Assembly: GCA_031260355.1 (NCBI GenBank)
Contig: JAIRJZ010000054.1
Span: 1-39,960 of the forward strand
Source of the DNA: Burkholderiales bacterium
GTDB taxonomy: Bacteria > Pseudomonadota > Gammaproteobacteria > Burkholderiales > Casimicrobiaceae
Direction of reading: 5' to 3'
DNA length: 39,960 nucleotides
How positions within the stretch are numbered: the first letter of the stretch is position 1; each line of letters begins with the position of its first letter. The notes beneath the pieces were generated by a model. It saw nothing but the letters and a program-made list of their open reading frames with translations. It was not told where the DNA came from and did not search any database. The translations under genes and the position numbers were made by a program. Shown piece after piece: positions 1 to 5,799 of this stretch.

Positions 1-25
1 TGAACAACCCTGCTATCCCCCGCTT

Positions 26-100
26 GTCATCCTGCGCGAAGTCGCAGGATCCACGCGGCGTCTGGATTCTGCGACTTCGCTTCGCTACGCGCAGAATGAC
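26..100. repeat. Paired inverted hairpin repeat, GTCAT-ended
   Basis: Two inverted copies of one element face each other across a 9-bp spacer (54-62). The left copy, 26-53, begins GTCATCCTGCGCG and ends GGATCCA. The right copy, 63-100, begins TGGATTCTGCG and ends GCAGAATGAC, and carries about 10 extra bases in its middle. Together with the next repeat it fills most of the 319-bp gene-free start of the window. No gene is seen in 1-319; the ORF at 24-239 is a repeat translation. Confidence 0.7.
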
Positions 101-152
101 AGGAAGGGTTTTTCAGAGGCTCCTTAACTTGCTCTACGGTGTTTTCAGCGTT

Positions 153-240
153 TGGCGTCGGCGAAGCGACGAAGCAATCCAGGAAAGCCCGAATTGTTCT
201 GGATTGCTTCCCGCCGCGCTACGCTCGCGGTCGCAATGAC
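153..240. repeat. Paired inverted hairpin repeat, second copy type
   Basis: The left arm ends GAAGCAATCCAG (to 182). The right arm starts CTGGATTGCTTC at 199 and ends GGTCGCAATGAC at 240. The inner ends (ATCCAG / CTGGAT) and outer end (GTCAT on the opposite strand) match the logic of the repeat at 26-100, but the interior sequence differs. The left copy has lost its outer GTCAT end. Confidence 0.6.
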
Positions 241-319
241 GCGGGAGTAGGCAGAATGACTTCGCTGAAGCTAGGCTTTATAAGTAAAGTATATAAGTCC
301 CTTTTTTAATGGCTCAACC

Positions 320-757
320 ATGATCTTTTTTCTGCTGCAATTCGCCCTGATGGTGCTTCTTGTCATACCGTGGACGGGGCGCGCCCCAGGCTGGGTCGGC
401 GCTTCTGCCATCGCAGCCTACGCGCTACTGCTGATGGGTTCCTTGTTGTTCTTGTGGGTTTTAAAACATAACCGGCTCGACAATTTCAGAGCCCTTCCGG
501 AGCCGCCGCCGGGCAACCGACTCATCACGAGCGGCCCCTACCGTTTTATTCGCCACCCGATGTATCTGGCGCTGTTGCTGGCGATGGCGGGATTTTCCCT
601 GCTATATGGCGAACTGTGGCGCTGGCCGGTATGGGGCGCTCTGGGTATCGTATTGCATTTCAAGGCACAGCAGGAAGAACGTTTTCTCTGTGCACGCTTT
701 CCCGAATACCGCGACTACAGCGCCCGCACGAAAAGCCTTCTGCCGTTCTTGCTGTAG
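320..757 (+). CDS. Isoprenylcysteine carboxyl methyltransferase-like membrane protein
   Basis: A 145-residue integral membrane protein with about four hydrophobic segments (roughly residues 2-18, 28-50, 78-100 and 103-116). The diagnostic part is the ICMT/PEMT-type motif near residues 65-80, ITSGPYRFIRHPMYLAL, followed by a C-terminal EERFL...FPEYRDY segment. In this fold the RHPxY and EE regions form the S-adenosylmethionine site. Bacterial members are usually annotated as methyltransferase family proteins; the true acceptor substrate is generally unknown and cannot be inferred here. The ATG start lacks a clear Shine-Dalgarno. Upstream are only repeats, downstream is accA after about 130 bp, so it is probably its own transcript. 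Family assignment is firm, function is not. Confidence 0.82.
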   Translation: MIFFLLQFALMVLLVIPWTGRAPGWVGASAIAAYALLLMGSLLFLWVLKHNRLDNFRALPEPPPGNRLITSGPYRFIRHPMYLALLLAMAGFSLLYGELWRWPVWGALGIVLHFKAQQEERFLCARFPEYRDYSARTKSLLPFLL

Positions 758-887
758 TCTTTTCACCCACGACATTAAGAATAGGACGCAATCTCTTGTT
801 TTTGATGGGTAAAAAAAACAGTGCTGTGCTCATTCTTGAATGGCGCATCTTGCGCTATGATTCGATTTTGTGTCCTCGAATCCTTCC

Positions 888-1865
888 ATGAAACAGACGT
901 TCCTCGATTTCGAGCAACCCATCGCTGAATTGCAAGCCAAGATCGATGAGTTGCGCTGCGTCGGTGAAGACCCTTCCGTTGATATTTCCGAAGAGGTCGA
1001 ACGCCTTCAGCAAAAGAGCAACCAACTCATCGAAAGCACTTACGCCAAGCTCACTGCTTGGCAGACCACCCAGGTCGCGCGCCATCCGCAGCGTCCCTAC
1101 ACCCTCGATTACATCAACGCGCTGTTCACAGATTTTCACGAACTGCACGGCGACCGTACCTACGCCGACGACACCTCGATCGTTGGCGGTTTTGCCCGCT
1201 TCAACGACAAACCCTGTGTCGTGATCGGCCACCAAAAAGGCCGCGATACCAAGGAAAAAATCCTTCGCAATTTCGGTATGCCGCGCCCCGAAGGCTACCG
1301 CAAAGCGTTGCGCCTGATGAAGCTGGCGGAAAAATTCGACCTGCCGCTGTTCACCTTCATTGACACCCCTGGCGCCTATCCCGGCATCGGCGCTGAAGAG
1401 CGCGGTCAGTCGGAGGCGATTGGCCGCAACCTCTATGAAATGTCGGTGCTGAAAGTGCCGGTGCTCGTCACCGTGATCGGCGAAGGCGGCTCCGGCGGCG
1501 CGCTGGCAATGTCGGTCGGCGACGTGATGTACATGCTGCAATATTCGATTTACTCGGTGATTTCGCCGGAAGGCTGCGCCTCGATTCTGTGGAAATCCGC
1601 CTCCTACGCCCCTGACGCCGCCGAAACCCTCGGCATCACCGCGTCGCGCCTGAAACAACTGGGGCTGATCGACGAGATCATCCCCGAACCGCTCGGCGGC
1701 GCCCACCGCGACCATGCAAAAACCATGGCCACCCTCAAAACCGTTCTCGCCGACGGACTCAAAAAGCTCAGCGGCCTTTCGGTCTCCAAACGGTTGGCGC
1801 TGCGGCAGGAAAAAATCATGGGGTTCGGAAAATTCAACGAGGAAAAAGAACCTATCGCTTCCTGA
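888..1865 (+). CDS. accA: Acetyl-CoA carboxylase carboxyltransferase subunit alpha
   Basis: The alpha subunit of the carboxyltransferase half of acetyl-CoA carboxylase. With AccD it moves the carboxyl group from carboxybiotin to acetyl-CoA, giving malonyl-CoA for fatty acid synthesis in the cytoplasm. From the ATG at 888 the protein is 325 residues, close to the usual 315-325. The N-terminus [16 protein letters not shown] is typical, and the crotonase-like core shows [12 protein letters not shown] and the glycine-rich [10 protein letters not shown]. An in-frame GTG at 870 would add six residues; family alignments favour 888 although neither start has a good ribosome-binding site. accA followed by tilS is a common betaproteobacterial order; here a toxin-antitoxin pair lies between them. 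Confidence 0.97.
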   Translation: MKQTFLDFEQPIAELQAKIDELRCVGEDPSVDISEEVERLQQKSNQLIESTYAKLTAWQTTQVARHPQRPYTLDYINALFTDFHELHGDRTYADDTSIVGGFARFNDKPCVVIGHQKGRDTKEKILRNFGMPRPEGYRKALRLMKLAEKFDLPLFTFIDTPGAYPGIGAEERGQSEAIGRNLYEMSVLKVPVLVTVIGEGGSGGALAMSVGDVMYMLQYSIYSVISPEGCASILWKSASYAPDAAETLGITASRLKQLGLIDEIIPEPLGGAHRDHAKTMATLKTVLADGLKKLSGLSVSKRLALRQEKIMGFGKFNEEKEPIAS

Positions 1866-1888
1866 CCTCTCCAAGCAACCGGGGGAAA

Positions 1889-1917
1889 TTGCACCGCGTT
1901 ACGTTACGGGGTACAAT
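1889..1917 (+). promoter_or_regulatory. Promoter of higBA copy 1, predicted leaderless
   Basis: TTGCAC (1889-1894), a 17-bp spacer, then TACAAT (1912-1917). With the usual 7-base step from the last -10 base, transcription would begin at 1924, exactly the A of the toxin ATG. No Shine-Dalgarno precedes that ATG. The second higBA copy has the same geometry, which strengthens this call. Confidence 0.55.
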
Positions 1918-1923
1918 GAAATC

Positions 1924-2202
1924 ATGATTGCGGGATTCCGGCACAAAGGGCTTGAAGCTTTTTACAAGACCGGCTCGACCAAAGGCATACAGGCCGCCCA
2001 TGCTGCAAAATTGAGCCGCATTCTTGATGTGCTGAATGCCGCGAAAGGCCCGGAAGGCGTCAATATCCCTTCCTTCCGGCTGCATCCTCTCAAAGGCGAA
2101 TTGAAAGACCATTGGTCGATTTGGGTGAACGGCAATTGGCGCGTGACGTTCGTCTTTGTCGGCGTTAATGTTGAGTTAGTCGATTATCAGGACTACCACT
2201 GA
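1924..2202 (+). CDS. higB: HigB-type toxin, RelE/ParE superfamily (copy 1)
   Basis: A 92-residue toxin of the HigB branch of the RelE superfamily. Family members cleave mRNA on the translating ribosome when freed from the antitoxin. Conserved family blocks are visible: GFRHKGLEAF at the start, FRLHPLKGELKDHWSIW in the middle, NGNWRVTFVF, and the C-terminal VELVDYQDYH. It is followed after 12 bp by higA, giving the toxin-first order characteristic of higBA. The ATG sits 6 bp after a TACAAT box, so the mRNA is probably leaderless. A second copy at 4057-4335 has the same length with about two-thirds identity by eye. Start choice is supported by the matching start in that copy. Confidence 0.92.
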   Translation: MIAGFRHKGLEAFYKTGSTKGIQAAHAAKLSRILDVLNAAKGPEGVNIPSFRLHPLKGELKDHWSIWVNGNWRVTFVFVGVNVELVDYQDYH

Positions 2203-2214
2203 AAGAATTTCATC

Positions 2215-2511
2215 ATGACCACGAAAAACCCCACTCATCCAGGCGAGGTGTTGCGCGAGGACGTTATCGCAGAGCTGGGCTTGACCGTAAAAGAAGCGGC
2301 TGAACGATTGGGTATGTCTCGGACAGCCTTGTCCCGCGTATTGAATTGCCGGGCAGCGATAAGCCCCGACTTGGCCTTGCGGCTGGAACAGGCCGGCGTC
2401 AGCACTGCGGATGTGTGGCTTACCTTGCAGCTTAACTACGATCTGGCGCAGGCTCGCCAGCACCCGCAGCCCGCAGTCCGCGCCCTTGGCCCGGCTGTTG
2501 CCCACACATAA
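2215..2511 (+). CDS. higA: HigA-type antitoxin, XRE family (copy 1)
   Basis: A 98-residue antitoxin with a Cro/C1-type helix-turn-helix. It should neutralise the adjacent HigB and repress the shared promoter. The HigA signature HPGEVLREDVIAELGLT opens the protein, followed by the helix-turn-helix AAERLGMSRTALSRVLNCRA at residues 26-45 and ISPDLALRLEQAGVSTADVW. The C-terminal tail after QLNYDLAQARQ differs from copy 2 and may give partner specificity. The toxin gene ends 12 bp upstream, so the two are co-transcribed. The protein reads intact from the ATG at 2215. Confidence 0.92.
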   Translation: MTTKNPTHPGEVLREDVIAELGLTVKEAAERLGMSRTALSRVLNCRAAISPDLALRLEQAGVSTADVWLTLQLNYDLAQARQHPQPAVRALGPAVAHT

Positions 2512-2583
2512 GCCTGCCTCCGCCAATGTGATCCGGCTGGTGGCACGACTGTTGGGGCTACCTTCGGCCGCTTGGAAGAAATC

Positions 2584-2610
2584 GTCGTTCCGGCGAACGA
2601 TCGGGATGAC
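2584..2610. repeat. Imperfect palindromic repeat, GTCATCCC end
   Basis: On the minus strand it opens GTCATCCCGATCG and closes CGGAACGAC, an imperfect hairpin with the same terminal GTCAT as the elements at 26-100, 31209-31234 and 39886-39960. It lies in the 150-bp gap between higA copy 1 and tilS, which otherwise holds nothing recognisable. Confidence 0.4.
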
Positions 2611-2663
2611 GGAGTAACCAGCCGAATGCTTACAGCGTCACCGTCATTTTGAGATAGGTCTTA

Positions 2664-4079
2664 GTGTCCTCCATCGAACGCGCCCTTTTATCGCTCCCGC
2701 AACCGGAAACGCCCCGTTCGCTTCTCGTGGCTTTTTCCGGCGGGCTGGATTCGGTCGTGCTGCTCGATGCGCTTCACCGGCTACGCGAAAAAATGCCGCA
2801 CATCACTGCGCTTTTGGCGGCGCACGTCCACCACGGCTTGTCGGCCAACGCTGATGACTGGCTGGCTTTCTGCGAGCGCTTCTGCGCCGCCCGCGCGATC
2901 CCGCTGACGGCGCGCCGGTTGACGCTTTCGCAAAAATCGCAGGCCAGCCTCGAAGAAACCGCACGACACGCGCGACACGCAGCGTTGCGCGACATGGCGG
3001 CGGAAGCCAGCGCCGATACGATTGTGCTGGCGCACCACCAAGACGACCAGGCGGAAACGCTGTTGCTGCAATTGCTGCGCGGCGCCGGGCCACAAGGGCT
3101 GGCGGCGATGGCGGCATACCATCCCTCTCCCCCAACCCCTCAAGGGGAGAGGGGGGCCGAGACAAACCCCCGTCCGTCTTCGACGGACACCCCCTTTGAA
3201 AAGGGGGCAGCGCTGTGGCGCCCTCTGCTCGATGTGCCGCGCGCCGTCCTGCTCGCTTATGCCAGAACACATGAATTGGAATGGATTGAGGATGAGAGCA
3301 ACGCCGAAACCGGTTTCAAGCGCAATTTTCTTCGCCACCGCATTCTTCCGGTGCTCGAAGAAGGGTTCCCTGCTTATCGCAAGACATTGAGTCGCGCAGC
3401 GACATTGCAGGCCGAAACCGTCGTAACGCTCGCCGAAGTCTATCGCGAAACCGACGAGACGAAGGCGCGTTTTCCGCTGGATTTATCTTGGCTGAAAACC
3501 TTGTCGGAAGCGTTCGCGCGTCATGTGTTGCGTACGGCTTTCCGTCATGCCGGACTGAGAGCGCCGACCTTCGCCCGCTTGAGCGACATGCTGCGGCAAC
3601 TGCAACACGCCCGTCCCGACGCGCGAATCGAATTGCGCCACGGCGGGCAATGCTTGGGTATTCACCGCGGGCGGATCATGCTGTACACGCCGGTCGCACC
3701 CTATCGGGTTTCATGGCACGGTGAGGACAGCGTGACGTTGCCGCATGGCGTCCTGCGTCTGACGCCGGGGAAAGAAAACGACAGCCTGCGCGACGCCCTG
3801 AACCAGGGCAAAGACATTCTGATCGCCAGCCGTCAGCATGAACGTGAAACCCTGAAGCCCGCCGCCAACCGCCCGCGCCGGCTGCTGTGCGACTGGCTGC
3901 GCGAGGCCGGTGTTCCGCATTGGGCGCGCGACACTTGGCCGCGAATTTATTGCGATGGAGAGATTGTTTTTGTTCCGGGGGTCGGGAACGAGGCGTGGTT
4001 GAGCTTTTTATGTCACGAAGAGTTGTATCTTATGGCGATACAGAATACAATCAAGAATGATCATTGGATTTCGGCATAA
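2664..4079 (+). CDS. tilS: tRNA(Ile)-lysidine synthetase with in-frame repeat insertion
   Basis: Uses ATP to attach lysine to C34 of the CAU-anticodon isoleucine tRNA, so that it reads AUA; normally essential. The PP-loop SGGLDS is at residues 25-30 and HHQDDQAET at about 124-132, followed by LLRGAGPQGLAAM, the RPLLDVPRA block and the C-terminal substrate-binding domain. The protein is 471 residues. About 28 of these (154-181) are encoded by palindromic repeat DNA between GLAAMAAYH and ALWRPLLDVP, where the family normally has only a short loop; the frame stays open. The start is GTG at 2664. The last 23 bp overlap the second higB, so the extreme C-terminus (about residues 460-471) may be borrowed from incoming DNA. 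The other motifs look intact, so I expect it to function. Confidence 0.93.
   Translation: MSSIERALLSLPQPETPRSLLVAFSGGLDSVVLLDALHRLREKMPHITALLAAHVHHGLSANADDWLAFCERFCAARAIPLTARRLTLSQKSQASLEETARHARHAALRDMAAEASADTIVLAHHQDDQAETLLLQLLRGAGPQGLAAMAAYHPSPPTPQGERGAETNPRPSSTDTPFEKGAALWRPLLDVPRAVLLAYARTHELEWIEDESNAETGFKRNFLRHRILPVLEEGFPAYRKTLSRAATLQAETVVTLAEVYRETDETKARFPLDLSWLKTLSEAFARHVLRTAFRHAGLRAPTFARLSDMLRQLQHARPDARIELRHGGQCLGIHRGRIMLYTPVAPYRVSWHGEDSVTLPHGVLRLTPGKENDSLRDALNQGKDILIASRQHERETLKPAANRPRRLLCDWLREAGVPHWARDTWPRIYCDGEIVFVPGVGNEAWLSFLCHEELYLMAIQNTIKNDHWISA
3123..3207. repeat. Composite palindromic repeat inside tilS
   Basis: Three nested hairpins lie in tandem: CCCTCTCCCC (3123-3132) with GGGGAGAGGG (3144-3153); GTCCGTC (3172-3178) with GACGGAC (3182-3188); and CCCCCTTT with AAAAGGGGG at 3190-3207. 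The first is the same C/G hairpin family found between genes at 5616-5654 and 13577-13615. The length is close to 84 nt and keeps the tilS frame. Confidence 0.8.
4023..4051 (+). promoter_or_regulatory. Promoter of higBA copy 2, predicted leaderless, inside tilS
   Basis: TTGTAT (4023-4028), a 17-bp spacer, then TACAAT (4046-4051). The predicted start of transcription is at about 4058 and the toxin ATG is at 4057, so again a leaderless message. The spacer contains GTATC-N7-GATAC, a possible HigA operator overlapping the promoter. The whole promoter lies within the 3' end of tilS. Confidence 0.55.
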
Positions 4080-4335
4080 GGGTCTTGAGGCATTCTTCCA
4101 GACGGGTTCCGTAAAAGGCATTCAGGCCGCGCACGCCAAAAAGCTGAGAATCATTCTTGCCGCGCTTGACGCGGCCAGTGAGCCGAGAGAACTTGACCTT
4201 CCTGCCTTTAGATTGCACCCATTGAAGCATGGTCTTAAAGGACATTGGTCAATATGGGTAAACGGCAATTGGCGCGTTACCTTTCGCTTTGCCGGCTCTG
4301 ATGTCGAATTGGTAGATTATCAGGATTATCATTGA
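4057..4335 (+). CDS. higB: HigB-type toxin, RelE/ParE superfamily (copy 2)
   Basis: A 92-residue HigB paralogue of the toxin at 1924-2202, with the same blocks: GFRHKGLEAFFQTGS, LDLPAFRLHPLKHGLKGHW, NGNWRVTF and VELVDYQDYH. As a RelE-superfamily toxin it is expected to cut ribosome-bound mRNA unless bound by HigA. The start ATG lies inside tilS (23-bp overlap, different frame), and the stop is followed after 16 bp by the antitoxin. DNA identity to copy 1 is only moderate, with many synonymous changes, so the two are old duplicates or separate arrivals rather than a recent tandem copy. The gene looks complete. Confidence 0.92.
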   Translation: MIIGFRHKGLEAFFQTGSVKGIQAAHAKKLRIILAALDAASEPRELDLPAFRLHPLKHGLKGHWSIWVNGNWRVTFRFAGSDVELVDYQDYH

Positions 4336-4351
4336 GGACGAGGGCACTTTC

Positions 4352-4645
4352 ATGATTCACAACCATCCCCATCCGGGCGAAATTCTCAAGGAAACAGTGT
4401 TTGAACCGTTGAACCTGTCCGTAACCGATGCGGCCGAGCGCTTGGCAATGTCGCGCGTTGCGTTGTCGAGAGTGCTGAACGGAAGAGCAAGCATCAGCCC
4501 CGATTTGGCCTTGCGACTCGAAAAAGCGGGCGTCAGCACGGCACGGTTCTGGATCAACCTTCAATCCAACTACGATTTGTGGTGTGCAATGCAGCACAGT
4601 CAGCCGCCCGTGCGGGCTTTATGCGAGGCATTTCCGTCCGTATAA
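4352..4645 (+). CDS. higA: HigA-type antitoxin, XRE family (copy 2)
   Basis: A 97-residue antitoxin paired with the toxin just upstream. HPHPGEILKETVFEPLNLS is the HigA-type opening, then a helix-turn-helix AAERLAMSRVALSRVLNGRA at about residues 27-46 and ISPDLALRLEKAGVSTARFW. It should bind its own HigB and repress the promoter at 4023-4051. The C-terminal tail (after QSNYDLWCAMQ) differs from copy 1, so the two pairs may not cross-react. Its 3' end faces tyrA across only 38 bp, with no strong terminator visible between them. Confidence 0.91.
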   Translation: MIHNHPHPGEILKETVFEPLNLSVTDAAERLAMSRVALSRVLNGRASISPDLALRLEKAGVSTARFWINLQSNYDLWCAMQHSQPPVRALCEAFPSV

Positions 4646-4683
4646 AGCCCGTATAAAGACTTGCTGCTTTTCCGAGACTTTCG

Positions 4684-5607
4684 TTACTTCCTTACCTTAT
4701 CTCTAAAAACCGTTTCCCACTGCCGCCGCGCCTCGCTCGCGTGTTTCAGCCGTTCTTCGAGCGCCGCGCTGTCGCCGCGTTCCAGTTCGGTACGCATCTG
4801 GTTCAGGTGCGCCTGATAGCGATCCAGTTCTTCGATCAGCGCCTCGCGATTGGCGAGCGCGATGTCGCGCCACATTTCCGGTGAACTGCCGGCAATGCGG
4901 GTGAAATCGCGGAAGCCGCTGCCGGCGTGCAGGAAAAAGGTTTCCGCTTCCGGTCGCCCCGCCAATTCCGCCACCAGCGCAAACGCCAGCAAATGCGGCA
5001 GGTGCGATACGGCAGCAAAGATGCGGTCATGCTGTTCGGGCGGCATGGTCAGCGTTTGTGCGCCGCAGGTCTGCCACATCGCAACGACTTTCTGCACGGC
5101 GTCGGCGTCGGTTTCGGCCAGCGGCGCGACGATCACATGGCGGTTTTCATAGAGCGCAGCAAATGCCGCCGCCGCGCCCGAATGTTCGGTACCGGCGATC
5201 GGATGCGCCGGGACGAATCGCGCGAAAGCCGCTTCGGGACAAGACGAGTATGCCTGCCGCGCTGCCTCGACCACATCCTGTTTGGTGCTGCCGGCGTCGG
5301 TAATCACGGCATCGCGCGCGACTGCGGGCAAGATGCGTTTCAACAATCCTTCCATCTGCGCCACCGGCACGGCAAGCAGCACAACGTCGGCATCGCGTAA
5401 TTCCTGCGTCCAGTCTTCGTCAAGCGTGTAAGCGCGATCGATGATGTTGCCGCGCAGCGCATCATTGAGATTGGCGCGTGTGCGGCCGATACCGACCACC
5501 TCCCCCACCGCGTTACGCGCTTTCAACGCCAGCGCACACGAACCGCCGATCAGGCCGACACCGAAGATGACTAACTTGCCGACCAGAGGCGAACCCGCTG
5601 TTTGCAT
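4684..5607 (-). CDS. tyrA: Prephenate/arogenate dehydrogenase
   Basis: Oxidative decarboxylation of prephenate (or arogenate) with NAD(P)+, the tyrosine branch of aromatic synthesis. From the ATG at 5607 it is 307 residues: a Rossmann domain with GVGLIGGS at about residues 16-23, the catalytic-region HPIAGTEHSG with its conserved histidine, then the all-helical dimerisation domain (HLPHLLAFAL). No chorismate mutase or ACT domain is attached, so it is the short monofunctional type. The longer reading frame to 5643 only translates repeat DNA. The ribosome-binding site AGGGGA before the ATG is made by the edge of that repeat. It is downstream of pheA in the same direction; aroA, its usual betaproteobacterial neighbour, is absent. 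Confidence 0.95.
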   Translation of the reverse strand: MQTAGSPLVGKLVIFGVGLIGGSCALALKARNAVGEVVGIGRTRANLNDALRGNIIDRAYTLDEDWTQELRDADVVLLAVPVAQMEGLLKRILPAVARDAVITDAGSTKQDVVEAARQAYSSCPEAAFARFVPAHPIAGTEHSGAAAAFAALYENRHVIVAPLAETDADAVQKVVAMWQTCGAQTLTMPPEQHDRIFAAVSHLPHLLAFALVAELAGRPEAETFFLHAGSGFRDFTRIAGSSPEMWRDIALANREALIEELDRYQAHLNQMRTELERGDSAALEERLKHASEARRQWETVFRDKVRK

Positions 5608-5615
5608 GATTACTT

Positions 5616-5654
5616 CCCCTCTCCCCCAGCCCCTCTCCCGCAAGGGGAGAGGGG
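5616..5654. repeat. C/G-rich hairpin repeat abutting tyrA
   Basis: CCCCTCTCCCC (5616-5626) pairs perfectly with GGGGAGAGGGG (5644-5654), 11 bp. Same family as 3123-3153 and 13577-13615. Read on the minus strand, its 3' edge GAGAGGGGAAG lies 7 bases before the tyrA ATG and is the likely ribosome-binding site. Confidence 0.75.
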
Positions 5655-5662
5655 TGTTGAGA

Positions 5663-5788
5663 ATTCTTTGCGATCCTTGCGTTCTTTGCGGTTAAAAAAG
5701 CTTTCCCGACCTCTGACACATGAGCGCCAGGGTTCGTTACGCTCCCCCCAACCTGCGCAGTGCTCTGCGCTCTTTGCGGTCAAAAAAA
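5663..5788. repeat. Nested small repeats in the pheA-tyrA gap
   Basis: On the minus strand two stretches, at 5663-5699 and 5755-5788, start with a T-run and (A/G)ACCGCAAAGA and continue with 9-nt iterations of CGCAAAGAA type. Between them, 5728-5755 has an arm beginning CAGGTTGGGG and ending CGAACCCTG, another small palindrome-like unit. Along with 5616-5654 they fill nearly the entire 192-bp spacer. Confidence 0.55.
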
Positions 5789-5799
5789 CGTTCATGCGA

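Noticed and set aside
24-239. 71-codon frame at the window start
   Set aside because: It only translates two paired repeats.
855-1874. Long minus-strand frame of 339 codons opposite accA
   Set aside because: It mirrors accA exactly; accA has strong family motifs. High GC creates long antisense frames, and the residues show no protein pattern.
3123-3207. tilS split by the repeat into two pseudogene halves
   Set aside because: The reading frame stays open through the repeat and all motifs on both sides are intact.
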